Shown: positions 45,501 through 58,095 of the stretch, piece by piece | Layout: each line of letters opens with the position of its first letter | Numbering within the stretch: the first letter of the stretch is position 1 | Source of the DNA: Ptychodera flava | Taxonomy: Eukaryota > Hemichordata > Enteropneusta > Ptychoderidae | DNA: 64,000 nt | Direction of reading: 5' to 3' | NCBI RefSeq assembly: GCF_041260155.1 | Contig: NC_091942.1 | Location: forward strand, 9,751,001 to 9,815,000 | Made by a program: the position numbers and the translations under genes | The notes under the pieces: generated by a model | What the model was told of the DNA's origin: nothing | Databases searched by the model: none | Seen by the model: only the letters and a program-made list of their open reading frames with translations

Positions 45501-48223
45501 TATTCTATGATACTTTACTGGTCTACATATGTCGACTCATTTTAAATCCTGTGGAATACACAAATTTTTCACAGTCTTGTTCCTTTGAAAATAGGACATA
45601 TAATACAGTGGCCATGTTGAGTTTAAAGTATCATTATATTTTAAGTAATTTATTCTTCTGATCACTTACTAGGCATGGTAATGATGACTCAGTCTTGATT
45701 TTAGAAAAAAATTGTTTAAAATATCACAGAGGAAAGTTGGAGCAAATGTTAAAAACTTAACTTCGATACACAGGTGTGATAGGCAACTACTCTTGACTAA
45801 GTCATGACATTTTAAGCAAGAATTTGTTAATTCATTTTTCCTTTTGATCGTGATCCAGGTCATGAAATACACAGAGTTGTGTAGTATGCTAGGTGCTCAG
45901 TCAGTACTTGATGACAACTCCACCCGGGAGGACGATGAACCATGCCATATGGACTTCCTGTCACCCAACAAAGAGAGGTAAATAACATTTCTCAAAATGC
46001 CATTGTTACAGAAGTTCAGACTTATCACTTGTTTGATTTTCTGTGCATTATTTCTACCTGAATGTTAATTCTTTCCTAGCACCTTAAATGGGAAGGTTGA
46101 TTATCAGCTTTTGTCTCTGAACTTGATCATGAAGTACACAACGTTCAAAAAGAGGATAGAGAACTGACAACATGTGAATAGTCTGTGTCAACAAGGACTA
46201 ATGTGAGAACCATGGATTGAAGACTGCAACGTCCAGAAAGATTCATTTTTGTCAATCCATGGAAAAAACTTGGAAAAAATGAAACGGGGAAAGATCTGTG
46301 ACAATGTAACTGTCATGTATTCCCCAAAACATAGTGAAGTCAGTGTCAAGTCATTGTAAACTCACTGAAGGAATTAGATAACCATTTGTCTTCATATATC
46401 TTTTAAGTAACGCTAACTCTTAGCTGTGACTGTCTGACTCACACTTTTTCTGGACAAACACAATATTCCTCAATGTTACATGTTTTCCTGCTTCACAGGA
46501 TGGACCAATCAGAGCTCAGTAAAGATCGTGACAGCATGGTTGTCACGCCGTTTGTTGAGCTTTCAGAGGCTGGCCATGACAACAGTGTCTTGGCAAGTGA
46601 ACTTGGCAATGTGAGTTTTGACTCCGTTGGGACAGGGTATGAAGGGGACCAAGAAAGCGAGGGAGAAATGGAGGTTGATGAAGAAGGTATGACACATTTC
46701 TTTTTAAGGGAAACGTTAATCGGAACTGCGCCTGTGCGAGTTTCTTGTTTACAAACAATGTATTTCGTGCACGATATCTAGATGCACCTCATCATCATAG
46801 CTGCAACATTTAAATTATACAATGTAGATTATGACAGACATGTTTTAACTTTCATCAATCACCATCGTATCCTGGATTCAGTGTTGTCATTGGTCGTATG
46901 GTCCCATACCACCTTTGAGCGCTGTTCCGACGACTGTATTCCTTTTTGCAAAACAAAATTTGTGGTACTTATAATAGAGAGATGGTTTTTGGACTTTACA
47001 AAAGACAATAGTTGCAATGAAATTAGTTTTCTGCATCTGATTTAAAGTGTAGAAAGTGGGTTGCATTGTATGGTCTATCCCATGAAATAGTAAAGTGTTA
47101 TAACATGCCTCGTGTATTGAATGCCATGTATTCCACATCTTCTTAATGACGTCACTAGCCATGTAGTCATCATTTGGCTGAAAGTAACCTGGAAGTATTC
47201 TCAACTTGATAACTTCAGGATTTAAAAATGATCAAATTACATGTTTTACATGGGAAACACTATTTTTACAAAATTAAGTTTAAGGTAGCTACATACCTTT
47301 TAGACACTTTAAGATTTTTATTTTTTTCTCAATTGAACACGTCCCAAACCCCAATAAAGTATACATTTTCTGAAAGCCCTGATATAGAGCTATCCGACCA
47401 AGCACAGTACACGGTCATTATTTGCATAGGAGTCACGTGACAAGCGTTTTGCTGAAGCTTCAAAAAACCGGTTTTTCCCGCCTTATGCAAACACGCTGCA
47501 AGATTTCCGGTTAGAATTTCTTCATTGACAAGCCTTGACAATATCCTTCAAAACCGTGTCTGGGATTTTCTTTACATGCCTTTGTTTTTTTTTAATGCGC
47601 TCTTAAAGGTGTTAGATGAAGGTGCTTTTCAAGGAATTTTAATTATCACGCCATATAATGTGAATGGAGCCTCCGGGAAAAAAGTATCAAATTGAGAATA
47701 TTAAAATATCAGTGAGTTCCTTTTACAGGTGATCTTGATAGTGTAATAGTAATGCAATTACTGTACATTCAAAAGAGAAATTACTGATGTTTTCGGCATT
47801 TGTCTGTCAATTTTTACAGAATGGTCCATGGACACGCACGATGGTCTTGATGAACCAATAGACATATCTTCAGAGCTCTCTCTAAACACCTTCAGTGCAA
47901 TACTTGCTGTGGATGTGCTCAGTTGTGACAGCAACTCCGAGGATACAAGCAACAGTGATTTGTCATCTCTGGCGGCGTGTTTCAGCCCCGGAACCAAACG
48001 CAGCCGGCAGGGGCCAAGCCCCGGCTCGCGGAGGTCGTACAGGATTAACGCAGGCGGCAAACTCTCACCGTGCAAGGGCTCCGTGCTCCAGCCAGTGCAG
48101 AACGTGTACTCTGGGAGGCTCCGAAGTCACAGCAAAGGCCATCAGCATAAGAACGTGACGCAGAGGCAAAGGCGATCACAGTTTGGATGCGAAAATAGAG
48201 TGAACTTGGAATATTTGTCATAA
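33586..48223 (+). CDS. CCNF: Cyclin F, 16 coding exons
   Basis: Cyclin F is the substrate receptor of an SCF ubiquitin ligase that acts in G2 and on centrosome and replication proteins. Exons: 33586-33759, 34225-34331, 36095-36162, 38286-38464, 39081-39134, 39338-39442, 39715-39792, 40408-40559, 41035-41199, 41607-41730, 41934-42114, 44733-44820, 45054-45153, 45859-45977, 46499-46686, 47820-48223. All are GT-AG with matching phases, giving 761 aa (human about 786). The F-box is at ~33-75 (WCLPEEVQLLLFAGLPARDL). SEL1-like segments follow from ~95 (IIKLGVAYLYNEG; WLFIRPPWSASGTCC). Cyclin box 1 covers ~270-400 (MRYILIDWLVEVTDMKDF) and box 2 follows from ~400. The acidic motif GYEGDQESEGE is at 611-621. 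The last exon encodes a basic Ser/Arg-rich tail. The start was chosen as the ATG nearest the conserved region; an upstream in-frame ATG at 33331 is unlikely. Confidence 0.96.
42402..43524. mobile_element. 1.1-kb long-TIR element in CCNF intron 11, Tc1/mariner-like ends
   Basis: It begins cagtggaatttgattgagtg and ends with the reverse complement, flanked by TA on both sides (42400-42401 and 43525-43526). CAGT ends with TA targets are typical of Tc1/mariner. Arms are ~240 bp and share gcttatcattagaaaagt, aaacgttt.ccc and gtcgtttcagcatg. The ~650-bp interior has no transposase frame. Confidence 0.8.
46704..46947. mobile_element. 244-bp TIR element in CCNF intron 15
   Basis: This is the uninterrupted relative of the split element at 18638-21067, sharing cggaactgcgcctgtgcgag, tagctgcaacatttaaatta and gacagacatgttttaact. 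Imperfect TIRs end near ttaaggg and ccttttt. It starts 17 bp after the exon 15 donor. Confidence 0.85.
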
Positions 48224-49635
48224 TAGGGACCCAGGTTTATTTAAGAAGTCCCAGTTATACACATTCCTCAATGCAATTGTTTAAAATGTCCCGCACACCA
48301 TTGCTTCTATCAGAGCATTTTGCCTCGGTCAAATCACCAACTCATGAAGAGTTTTCTAAAAATATACTTTCCTAATATTTTATCAAGTGCAAATTAATAT
48401 TCTGTTGAAAAATGAGCCAGTAATTTCACATTTTTGCAAATCTATTTTTTCCAGAACAGACAGAAATCTCGTGATCTTCCTTCATAACTTGGGTGAAATG
48501 CCAAATCATGTCTCTAAAATAATTTTGCCTTGATTGTGTAATGCTCTGCAGGATAAAAGTTCATCAAAAAATCACGTTTATTCCTGATTTGTTTCCTGCT
48601 AATATTATGCTTTATGCAGCATCATTGTTTTATATCTCAATCATAAATGTTCTATTCCAGATCTTGTCCAAAAAAAGATTATTTTTTTATTGAAATTTTG
48701 TAAATTTTGATAAAGTTCGTCAGTATGTTCAACAGTTTGGGTGATCATGCATGATTCATTCTTTAAAGTGTTTGTTTAGATAAATTTTCTAAAGAAGTTT
48801 AGTTGCCAAATGAACTAGAAAACAACATTATGAATCATACATTTTCATAAGTGGATTCAGAATGATTTGTCGTAAGATCTCTATTTTCTGCATTCTGTTT
48901 ATTTTTTAACATGTAGAGATTCAAATCAGTGCTGCTACTTAAGCCAGCTTGACATTTGCATGATTTGGTGCAATATCGCATGGGATTGGCAAGCAAAACA
49001 AAATAGCATCAGTCGTAGAAAAGCTAAAACACTGCCGGAGACTGGATTGGATAGGCTAAACTCCCAAAACTTGCAATTTTAGTTGACCATCATTTGTGTG
49101 CAGTCCCTTCCTTACGAGTCTTGTCCCAAATGCTAAAAGTGAAAAATATTTCATTTAAGAGACCACAGGGTATTGCGAGAGTCAAGAACAATGAACCTGC
49201 TCAACTGAAAAACCATTGGTGTCTTGGGAAAGTGCCCTCTGTGAAGCTGACAAAAGCTGTATTTAACACTTCCAAAAAAGAAGACATTCGTTTTGTTCGC
49301 CTTCAAGTATGCTGAAATACAAAGAATGAGCTTTGCAAATACCTCACATTGTGTACAACATGCAGAATTATCGTTCACAATTGAATCTTAGTAATAAACT
49401 TAAAATCAGTAGCCTCAAGAAAATCAGACATTGGACACAGGCAAACTGTGTTTCCAAGTTGAACACTTGGCGTTTTGACATGATTCATGGAATGCAACAA
49501 AAAAAATGCATGTGTGACAAATGGAATGAGTATTCTACAAATACATTGAACATCCCAGTTAATGGCATTCCAAAGTCTAATGTACAATGCCTCTCCAGTC
49601 TCCTAAGAAAGTCTTAGCAATATCGCAATCTCTGA

Positions 49636-49641
49636 AATAAA
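49636..49641 (+). promoter_or_regulatory. Candidate polyadenylation signal for CCNF
   Basis: AATAAA on the gene strand, 1.4 kb after the stop codon. Other signals are possible in this AT-rich stretch. Confidence 0.3.
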
Positions 49642-50540
49642 ATTCTACTTAGAATTCTACTTAGACTATCATAATATAGTATGGTGATATATAGAAAAGT
49701 TGTTTTTTTCTATTTAAGATTAATCAATTATATTTTCTGTAAGAAATTACAAACACGACGAAGATATTTCAATCAAGTTATTCAAGAATTTGTATATGCC
49801 AAATAATTTCATAACCACTCAACAGGGACCATAACTGAAATATTTTAAAGTTTCTGTAGTGTCATTTTCATAGTATAATTATTTATTATCGTGTAGTATA
49901 CCTAGATTGATTTAAAATTTATTGAGTTCTTTCAGTGCTACCCGACATCTGAATGCAATCATTACTCAGAGATGTATTCGTTTCTTATAATGGTACAATA
50001 TCCGGCAATTTGTGAGGTGCCAATGTTTGAAGCTACTCAGAGCAGAGTGTTTGGATACTACAATGATCTGTTGCTCACTTTGAGACTCAAATTGTTCAGA
50101 TTTTACATGTTAAATGAAACATGTTTGCGATGAACTGCAACTTTCAAAAGTTAGTGTGTTTTAGCTCAATAATTTGTACCAATTGTCACCCTCCAGTTTC
50201 TCTTCGTGGTGACCTTTCCAAAAGAACAGCTTATACCAGTAATTGCAGAATATTTTAGAGGTGAATTTTCACTCCAGTCATCCCAATGTTTGTTCAAATT
50301 TTATAACTTTGTACCCGTCAGTGAATTATAGGTGCAGATATCGCCCTCACAGCTTACTTCAGCATACATGTTTGCCTGACTGTACCAAAACTTTTGGTCA
50401 GGAGTGAGTGTAACGTAAAAAAATTGGAAAATGTCACACATCTTTGTTGAAATATTTTGAATTGGAATATCACAAACTGTAATAGTGTGCTTTAAGGCTG
50501 TCATGCATACCACATTGTTACAGCAATCAAGAATTTCAAC

Positions 50541-50622
50541 AAAGATTCAGTCGGGCACAGGCGGTACACATGTAGTGACCCTAACCATGGAGGTGACAGC
50601 GCCCTCACACTACTGAATCTTT
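50541..50622. mobile_element. Possible small MITE
   Basis: aaagattcagt and its exact reverse complement bound an 82-bp GC-richer segment in AT-rich surroundings. No target duplication was identified. Confidence 0.35.
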
Positions 50623-51574
50623 CAGTGTAGCATGGTTTTGTCATCCCTACAATCGGTTCAACATTCACATGTCTGTTGTGTGTACAGTACTATCTCTTTG
50701 ACCTGAAATATTAACTTTTTCTTTAGGCTGAAAATCAGAAACTGTGCTCAATTCTTACATGAGTTGTCTCTTTTACAGAAATACTGTTTTGCTGGTGCGA
50801 ATTTTTTTTTGCATTTAAGGAGGTTTGAAAAGAAGACAGTGAAGGAAGTTGCTATCCCTGGATGGGTCGGTAAAATGACTGAAATATCTCGTGCAAAGTT
50901 TTGCACCAGACAAAACAGTTGATTGGGAAACATCAATGGATGATTGAGAAATCAAAATTGCTGCAAAGATAAATTGTAAATATGATTGAACATTTAATCA
51001 GAGATGAATCATTGGGTTTCTTCTTAATACCCAAAATTTTTGTGTAAAATCTGTTGTATCCTGATTGTGTTATGGTAGTGTGTTCAAATTCTGTGTAAAA
51101 ATACACTGTAAAATTCATTACGAAGTGTGATTAAATACATTCCTTTTTTCTATAATAATGACTAATTTGCATTAATTTATCCTATATTCTCCTCGCATCC
51201 TCTGCAATGTCAATTTTGCAGCCTGTCTGTCTCTTTCTCTCTCGCTTGTTCTATGGACTTTTTCCATTCTTTTTTGGCCATCCCATTCTAAGATGTAATG
51301 GTTTAGTCTCGCTTTCCAGACCTTGTTTGCTTCGCTGATGCATTAAAACATCAAAGTAAAGTGCGCTGCTGGCGGTAGGGACAGACATGTTGTGGAGCGA
51401 CTCGATGCTAAGTCACACTCAATGCTTGCGGCGTACTTTTCCATGATTATTATGCAAGAGCGAAGTGACTGAGGTCTTGAAGTCAAGACCAGTAATGGTT
51501 AGCCTCTACAAACAGCAGACCCAGTATAAAGAATATTAATACCTGTAACTTACGGGGTGGTTTCAGGATTATAT

Positions 51575-52078
51575 CACAGGGGCTCATAAGTGGCTATATA
51601 AGTCAATATTACAGCGTTTTTCTTTCTTTTTCAATGTTAAAAATAAACTAGCTGAAGAGCACAACACTTGTGTAGCTGTCCTTTGTGTAGCTTGTATAGT
51701 GCGCCCTCAATAGGGAGTGTGATCATATGTAAATACGACCTTTAGTTCCGTGACCTCTAGCCATGCCTACTTCCTGTCCTCGCTGTGCTTACTGTAAATT
51801 AGTACAGTAAACACACCGACGTCAGTAAACACAGCGACGTCTGTACGCATGGCCGGCCATATGGAGAGGGAAGTAGGCATGGCTAGAGGTCACGGAACTA
51901 AAGGTCACATTTACATATGATCACACTCCCTATTGAGGGCGCACTATACATGCCAATACAAGCTACACAAAAGACAGCTACACAAGTGTTGTGCTCTTCA
52001 GCTAGTTTATTTTTAACATTGAAAAAGGAAGAAAAACGCTGTAATATTGACTTATATAGCCACTTATGAGCCCCTGTG
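51575..52078. mobile_element. 504-bp foldback element, 7-bp target duplication
   Basis: Arms of ~200 bp start cacaggggctcataagtggc and are reverse complements at high identity around a ~95-bp centre with two cagtaaacaca.cgacgtc repeats. attatat is duplicated at 51568-51574 and 52079-52085. No coding capacity. Confidence 0.88.
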
Positions 52079-52085
52079 ATTATAT

Positions 52086-55000
52086 GAGGGATATTGTATG
52101 TTTTTGAAAATAATGACAATCTACCTATCAGATATAATTTTCCGAGGTGCTGCACATTTGAAGACTACACTGGCTATGCCTGGTGGTACTGGCTTCTGGC
52201 TTTGTCAGCCACCGCCTTGATAGAGTTCAGTGGGACATTTTGCATTGTTACTCACCCATGATTGACCACTTCTGCACAATCTCCATTTACTGGTGTATGA
52301 ATACTTCTGGTCAAGGCTCAGGATGTGAAATATATAAGGGGTACTAAGATTGCAACTGAAATGATGTTGGTATTGCCTTTGGGAGTTTACAGAGAGGACA
52401 AGACTAGATTGCATGCAATGAGTTTTCCCATGTATTTAGCATGAATGTACCAAATGCACTTTTATATCCATGGTCAGCCGGCATGTTTTCTTTGTGCTTG
52501 CAAAAATTTTAACAATGGCATAATGGAGGAAGGCCAAAAGGCCTAAATGTCCTCATTTAACTTATTGATGTATCTACCTCCATGTGAACAACTTTGTCTG
52601 GAGTACATGTACTGAAAAGTCCCAGCAGTAAACACTGTGAAATTCATAAAACAGGTCGAGTGCACTGCCTAATCACCTGCCTTGACTCACATAATTCTAC
52701 CAATGACTGCAATTTTTTCAACCTCCAGTTGCACTCTACCCAGTAAGCTAGCTGGCTGTTTATATCATACAATAAAACTGCTGGAAGTAGTATACCAGAC
52801 ATTGACACCCCAAGTTGATATTTGACAGGTACTTCCAACTGATCCTACTGTTCTGCATGATTGTGTCCATACCCCAATGTAGAGAAAGTGAAAATTAAGG
52901 GAAATAATGAGATCTATTGTCATCATCTTATATAGCAGGAGTGATCCAAAGGATCAAATGCTAAAGCTGCTGTGAGACTAGCGCCACTTCCTCTGTGCTT
53001 GCCATATTTATCATTCGTCAACAAACAAAGAAAACAACTGAAACTGCAATTCATACATTTTATTTTCAACTTTAACATCAAATCAACATGATTTCTCATA
53101 ATACATCCTGTAAATAGTCGATATCTGGTAGTGGAATCAAAGTTCAACCAGGTAAACCATAAGCCACACTTAATGATTGAAAATATTATACACAGAATGA
53201 GAAAATAATACTTCATAAAGAAAAGTAAAACTGCAACAAATGAAGACTTGAGAAATAAAATAAAATGCTGTCAGTGGCACTTGTCACAAATAAAACAATG
53301 GCTATCGACTAAGAAGTACTATTACTGTCTGTCTAAACAAAAGAAAATGAACATCTTGGTGAGATTTTCAACTTTTGTTGCAACCATCACCATGGAACTA
53401 CAACTACTAACTAGCTTCTTATAAAGCAATTCAGATATTTTGCTTTATTTGCATTATTCCAAACAAATGTACATGGCATCCATTTCTATTCACCTGCTTT
53501 GATTTATGAAAAACATGATAGTCCTGATGAAATACTAAGTCTACAATGCTTGGCAGGAGCTCAATGAATAATTTGTCATTGAATTCTGCAGTACAAAATG
53601 ACAGCTAAATGCGTCTGATGCTGCTTAAAATATGAGCAAGTTTTACCTGATAATTTCCAACCAATATCTACAAAAAATTGTCAAAATGAAACACTTCAAT
53701 ACCAGCTGAAGCTGAGAGAAGTATTTGGATCTTCCTTTGATTAATTCATGTAGCTGCCTGTGTAAATACAGCTTGCTGATGTGGATAGTACTTGTAAAAA
53801 TAAAATATGTACTAAAATACTTTTGTAAATGAAGCAAACCAACCTTTCCCAATGAGTTCTAACGACAGCATGACAACTTGTGAAAGATACCCATTGTACC
53901 ATATATCAATCCCAAATATGAAACTAGTGGGTTTCAGGATGTTGAAGATTTCATAGCAGGGCAAAGCTAAACAACATTGGCTCAAGAGTGTAAACTATAG
54001 TCACGTTCATAATAAACGTGACATAATTGTTTACACTGGAATGCATTGTTCAACTTATGATAGAATATGCCCAAAGGTCTTGGAGTAGGAAAAGATTTTT
54101 ACAATCTTAGTTTTTCAAAGACTGACAATTTTTCCCCATAGAGTTAACACAGGGATGGCAGCCATTTTGAATTTCAAATATCAGCAAATGTCAAGTAATT
54201 TCTACCTCTACTAGAAGTAGTATCAGGACCAAAGTTTGCATACTGACCTCTGATTTTTATTCTTGATTTGTTAGGAGCACTGTTGCAAGCTTCATTGAGG
54301 GAAGTTAGAGCAAAAGTTCAAGTCTTTCACTTTCGAGGCAAGTACCAACTTTGACGCTTTGAGATATAATCACAATTACATGATGAATACTTTAATGTGC
54401 TTGATATCCAGCGTACACTAATAGCAAAGTTTGCCCTCTACAATCTTAACTCATAGCAAATAAGCAAGATTTTCTGAGACATAGATGGTTTTACAACATT
54501 TGTGAATTCTTTGAGTCAGTTTAGGCATTTCCTGAAATTTCCATTAGTCAGCCCTAAACTAGTACATCTACCGGGTAATATCAGATATCAAATTTCTTGT
54601 GTCAAAGAGGGCTCACTGGGGTCAGTGGCGTGTCAGATTTGCTTACAGAACTCACGACACTTCAGGCGTTCTGTTTAGGTGTACAATACTGTAGCTAGAA
54701 GTAGCATGGGTATCTATAAAAGTGTATTCAAGTATAAAATATTTCATAGTGTAAGGATTCCTAGTGTTGTCATGGTAAATTCTCACAAGTGAAAAAGCAC
54801 AACTTTAATAACTTATAACTTAAAAATACAATTCAATAATTAAAATTTTCAGAAATCTGTATTTGAGAGCAGCCTGCATTACATAACCACCTTCAATGTC
54901 GACAAAACTTATCAGTGAATACTTTTTAAATGACTACTAGGCAAATATCATTGACTTCATAGTGACTGTATGACAAAATCCTTCAAGGATTTTTTAAAAT

Positions 55001-55435
55001 TTTAAATATTGTAGATACAAATCAAGAGTGGCTTTTCATTTTTTTGCAAAGAAATGAAACAAAAACCAACATAAAATATTGAACCCCTAAAATATGCAGC
55101 GGTGTAGTAAAGTATGATTCCATTACTTTAGTATGAAATATCTGTTCAAATTTCTTTAGAAACAGAGTACTGAGGATTGTTCTGTTGAAGTTTGAGGTCT
55201 CAGAAATATTACCTCTTGGAATTTTTCATTTTTGAAAACAATTTTGAAAAATTAAACTCAACAGATTGTTCTGTTCCAAAGAGTTTTGATTGACAAAGGC
55301 AACAACATCTTCAGTGTTGCTAACAAAAGATTGCAGGTATTTTTTGAAAAAGTCCCTAGTAAATAGCCATCAACTGTTGGACACCAATGGCCAATAGCTG
55401 CCATACATCCCTTTTTTCCAGTCATTTCTTGGCTT
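52086..55435 (-). other. Intergenic and likely LDAF1 3' untranslated region
   Basis: No coding exon is seen. It holds R1 copy 4. The stretch next to 55436 probably belongs to the LDAF1 transcript. Confidence 0.45.
54134..54345 (+). repeat. Dispersed repeat R1, copy 4
   Basis: tttccccatagagttaacac, agggatgg, ccattttgaatttcaaatat and the following blocks match the R1 order. It has a ~20-bp extra segment (tactagaagtagtatc) relative to copy 2. Confidence 0.7.
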
Positions 55436-56367
55436 TCATTCCTTCTCTGAAACATCCTCACCACCGACGTCTTCAACTTTTTCCTTTTCGTGGTTCATCA
55501 TCCGCTGGTTGATCTTCTTGGTGGTTGACTGGACCATCTCAAGGGCAAGGCTGGTGAGAAACCACGCTGCGCCTAACAGAGCACTGAGACCAAGGGCAAC
55601 TAGGCTGATGAAGACAAGTATCCCTGACATCACAACACCAGCCATTGTCAGCAATGTTCCTGAGAAATAAAATTTGTGATATATGTCATTCACATAAATT
55701 ATGTACATCTTGTAGATATCCTTTGTCATCATTTTCTCTATCTGTCTATATGTTCGTATTTTTACTTGACTGCACATTTCAAGTGTTTAAACTGTTAAAT
55801 GATACAAAATTATTAACAATACAGTGCAAAGACTGTGACTTTGTCCACTTAAGGAAATGTTTAGGACCACAGCCTAGCAAATGGGTCTCCCATAACTGAA
55901 CACTCTTAACATTCTTTATATCAAGCTTAGAATAATCACATTTTCAAGTATGATAATTATTTTTTATATTACTTATATGTAAACCAAATATTTATATTAA
56001 ATGTGTATCCTTTCTCTCTCAAGTACATTTAGTGCTTGTTGTAATGCATGTTTGAGAATGATGTCAATAACGATATTGTTATAATAAATACAATTTCAAC
56101 GTAGACTTGCTTACCTTCAATAAATACAAAGCCAGCAAAGCTGAGGCAGAGACTTGTTACGATGAAGAAGATGAAAGCAATCATGGGAATGCTGGCCATT
56201 GCCAGCACAACAGCAAAAAACAGAGTTATCAGAGGGTGTTCCTGAGCCAGGGCAATTCCTCGGTCAGCCATTTCTTTCATGTGCAGTCGTTCACCGATGT
56301 TTTCCCTCATGTTATTGAATCTGTTCAGCAGAATCTCTGGTGTAATATTTGTGGAGTCTGCAGACAT
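55436..56367 (-). CDS. LDAF1: Lipid droplet assembly factor 1 (promethin)
   Basis: LDAF1 (TMEM159) is an ER membrane protein that partners with seipin to set sites of lipid droplet formation and then moves onto droplets. The coding exons 56115-56367 and 55436-55659 join in phase 1 to give 158 aa (human about 161). The N-terminal helix (~8-40) has NRFNNMRENIGERL. Residues ~44-83 and ~86-125 are hydrophobic and contain promethin-like membrane hairpins (HPLITLFFAVVLAMASIPMI; GILVFISLVALGLSALLGAA). The C-tail is acidic and Lys-rich. The start ATG follows an in-frame stop in the same exon. An acceptor at 56421 and a leader exon near 57780 indicate a 1.36-kb 5' intron. Identity was judged by eye from pattern and size. 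Confidence 0.85.
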
Positions 56368-57779
56368 CTTGCCGATATTACAAAGCTGGTCTTGTTTAAT
56401 CAATTATCTTTCAACAATTCCTGGAAGAAAATAAAAAGAAATGTAATCTTGATATCACAGAACAGTTATTTCATGCATCCAATAACCCTAACAATATGTA
56501 GGCTAGGAGTTGCAAACGTTTCAGTCCTATTGTCTGACCCAAGTCCATTATTGTTTTAAATAAAAAAATCACACATGACAGCAGGGCAAGATCTGCTATG
56601 AACTTTAGATAGTAGAACAAATCATTTCTTGATTGTCGTCTACCTGAGTAGCATGTCTTGAAAGTTGTTTTAATATCTCTGAATGTTTAAATCTGCCAGA
56701 AAGAGGTCACAGCTGGTGTAACCTCTTAGGCAAAATAGGCCTAAACTATTAGGGTGAGTGTATACAAATAAAATGATCAGATGTGAATTGCATACACTAT
56801 GAGTGGTTTGATAGAAACAAAACTCAAGATGGAAATAAATAGAAACTTTAATTTGTGCAAGCTACCTCTGTCCACAACTGTATTATTTCATGTGAATAAT
56901 GGAAGTATATCACATTATCATTATTATATTACATTATTAAAAATTATTCAAAGCATTCTACATATGTGTCTCAGTGCACTGTACATGACTTAAGAATTCG
57001 TAAAAATATATGGAAAGTACAAGAGCAATAACAATATATTTAAATGTTAGATTAATATCTTATTTTCATGTACTAATTTACACTGCTTTTTCTGCATGTT
57101 ATCTTGAACTAAACTAAATGATTAGTTGAATTTTGCAATTTAAATGACAGATTTCCACTCCACATGACGGTAAACAGGGCAGTTAAATTGTGTTTCAGTG
57201 AGGTAGAAGTGTCCCCTCTGTTACTTTTGCATCGAAACCCATTATTGCATTCAAATTGTAATTTTCAAGACTCTTTTCAACAGTTGAAGAGCACTCCTAG
57301 GTTGATGGACTAGTGAGTGGTAGCATGCCCTGACTCAGTTGCAAGTTGCACCCATTGCCATAGGTACTGCACCCAGGTACTGCATGGCATGGCCTGGACT
57401 ACTGGAGACTGGGGAGGGCGAGTTTCGCCCGAGGAGTTAGATGGGTTTTAATAGGCGGGAAGCTTTGAACAGTATCATCAGAAATAAACAGGTCTGTACG
57501 AAGACCTTGGTCTCAACTAAACTTTAAGTTCAAGTCAACTGAGGTGAAGGTTGGCACACACACGCCAGGTGAAGGGTGCAGATATGTGGCTCTAGAGTCT
57601 AGCTCTGTGTGTAACTTGTACTGTAGGGCTTCCTTTCGACCTCCGTCTCAGAAACATATGCAATGTGACCGATGACAATTTTGGAGAATTTATAGAAAGA
57701 AGCCATAGTAGTAAAATTTGTCAACGAAGTCACCGTTGCTTTCGGGAAATCTACACAAGTTGTAACACTCACAACTTAC

Positions 57780-57870
57780 CTGTGATACTGGTAGCGACCG
57801 TGACGGAGAGTGGAGCAATGACCTCACCGTGGGTCACCGGGTCACAGTGAAAATGACAACCGTACTGTAC
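57780..57870 (-). other. LDAF1: Untranslated first exon of LDAF1
   Basis: On the minus strand a consensus donor (cacag|gtaagt) ends this exon at 57780, and the acceptor (cttccag) is at 56421. The upstream limit is not visible; I give an approximate one. Confidence 0.55.
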
Positions 57871-58095
57871 ACTATTCTCGGAAAAAAAAGACGGACAGCG
57901 CTCTTTTTACACTCTTCTGTTTCCTTGCTAATATCTTAAACTAATAAGGAATAACAGAGGGACACAACACACTGACTCAAAACGTATGACGTCGTCATAC
58001 ATCTATGCTCGCTGACGTGTTATGTTCCCGCATACAACCGCGAACGTCTGCGACTGTTTGTGTCACGATCCCATCATGCAACTGAAATTTCCAAG
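57871..58095. promoter_or_regulatory. Likely bidirectional promoter, LDAF1 / YARS2
   Basis: The two genes start within about 300 bp and point apart. The interval has a CRE-like tgacgtcgtca at 57987-57997 and a second tgacgt at 58013. A YY1-like ccaagatggcagc (58091-58103) covers the YARS2 start codon. Confidence 0.6.

Larger units (their letters stand above)
48224..51567 (+). other. CCNF 3' region and intergenic DNA
   Basis: No coding exon is seen. The first part is likely the CCNF 3' untranslated region; possible polyadenylation signals are aataaa at 49636 and attaaa near 51131. Frames at 49094-49617 show no motif. Confidence 0.5.

Noticed and set aside
47895-48158. Alternative-frame protein in the last cyclin F exon
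   Set aside because: It is a shadow frame of the GC-rich coding sequence of exon 16.
49094-49617. Small genes downstream of cyclin F
   Set aside because: Lys-rich frames in AT-rich DNA with no motif. The position fits the cyclin F 3' untranslated region.
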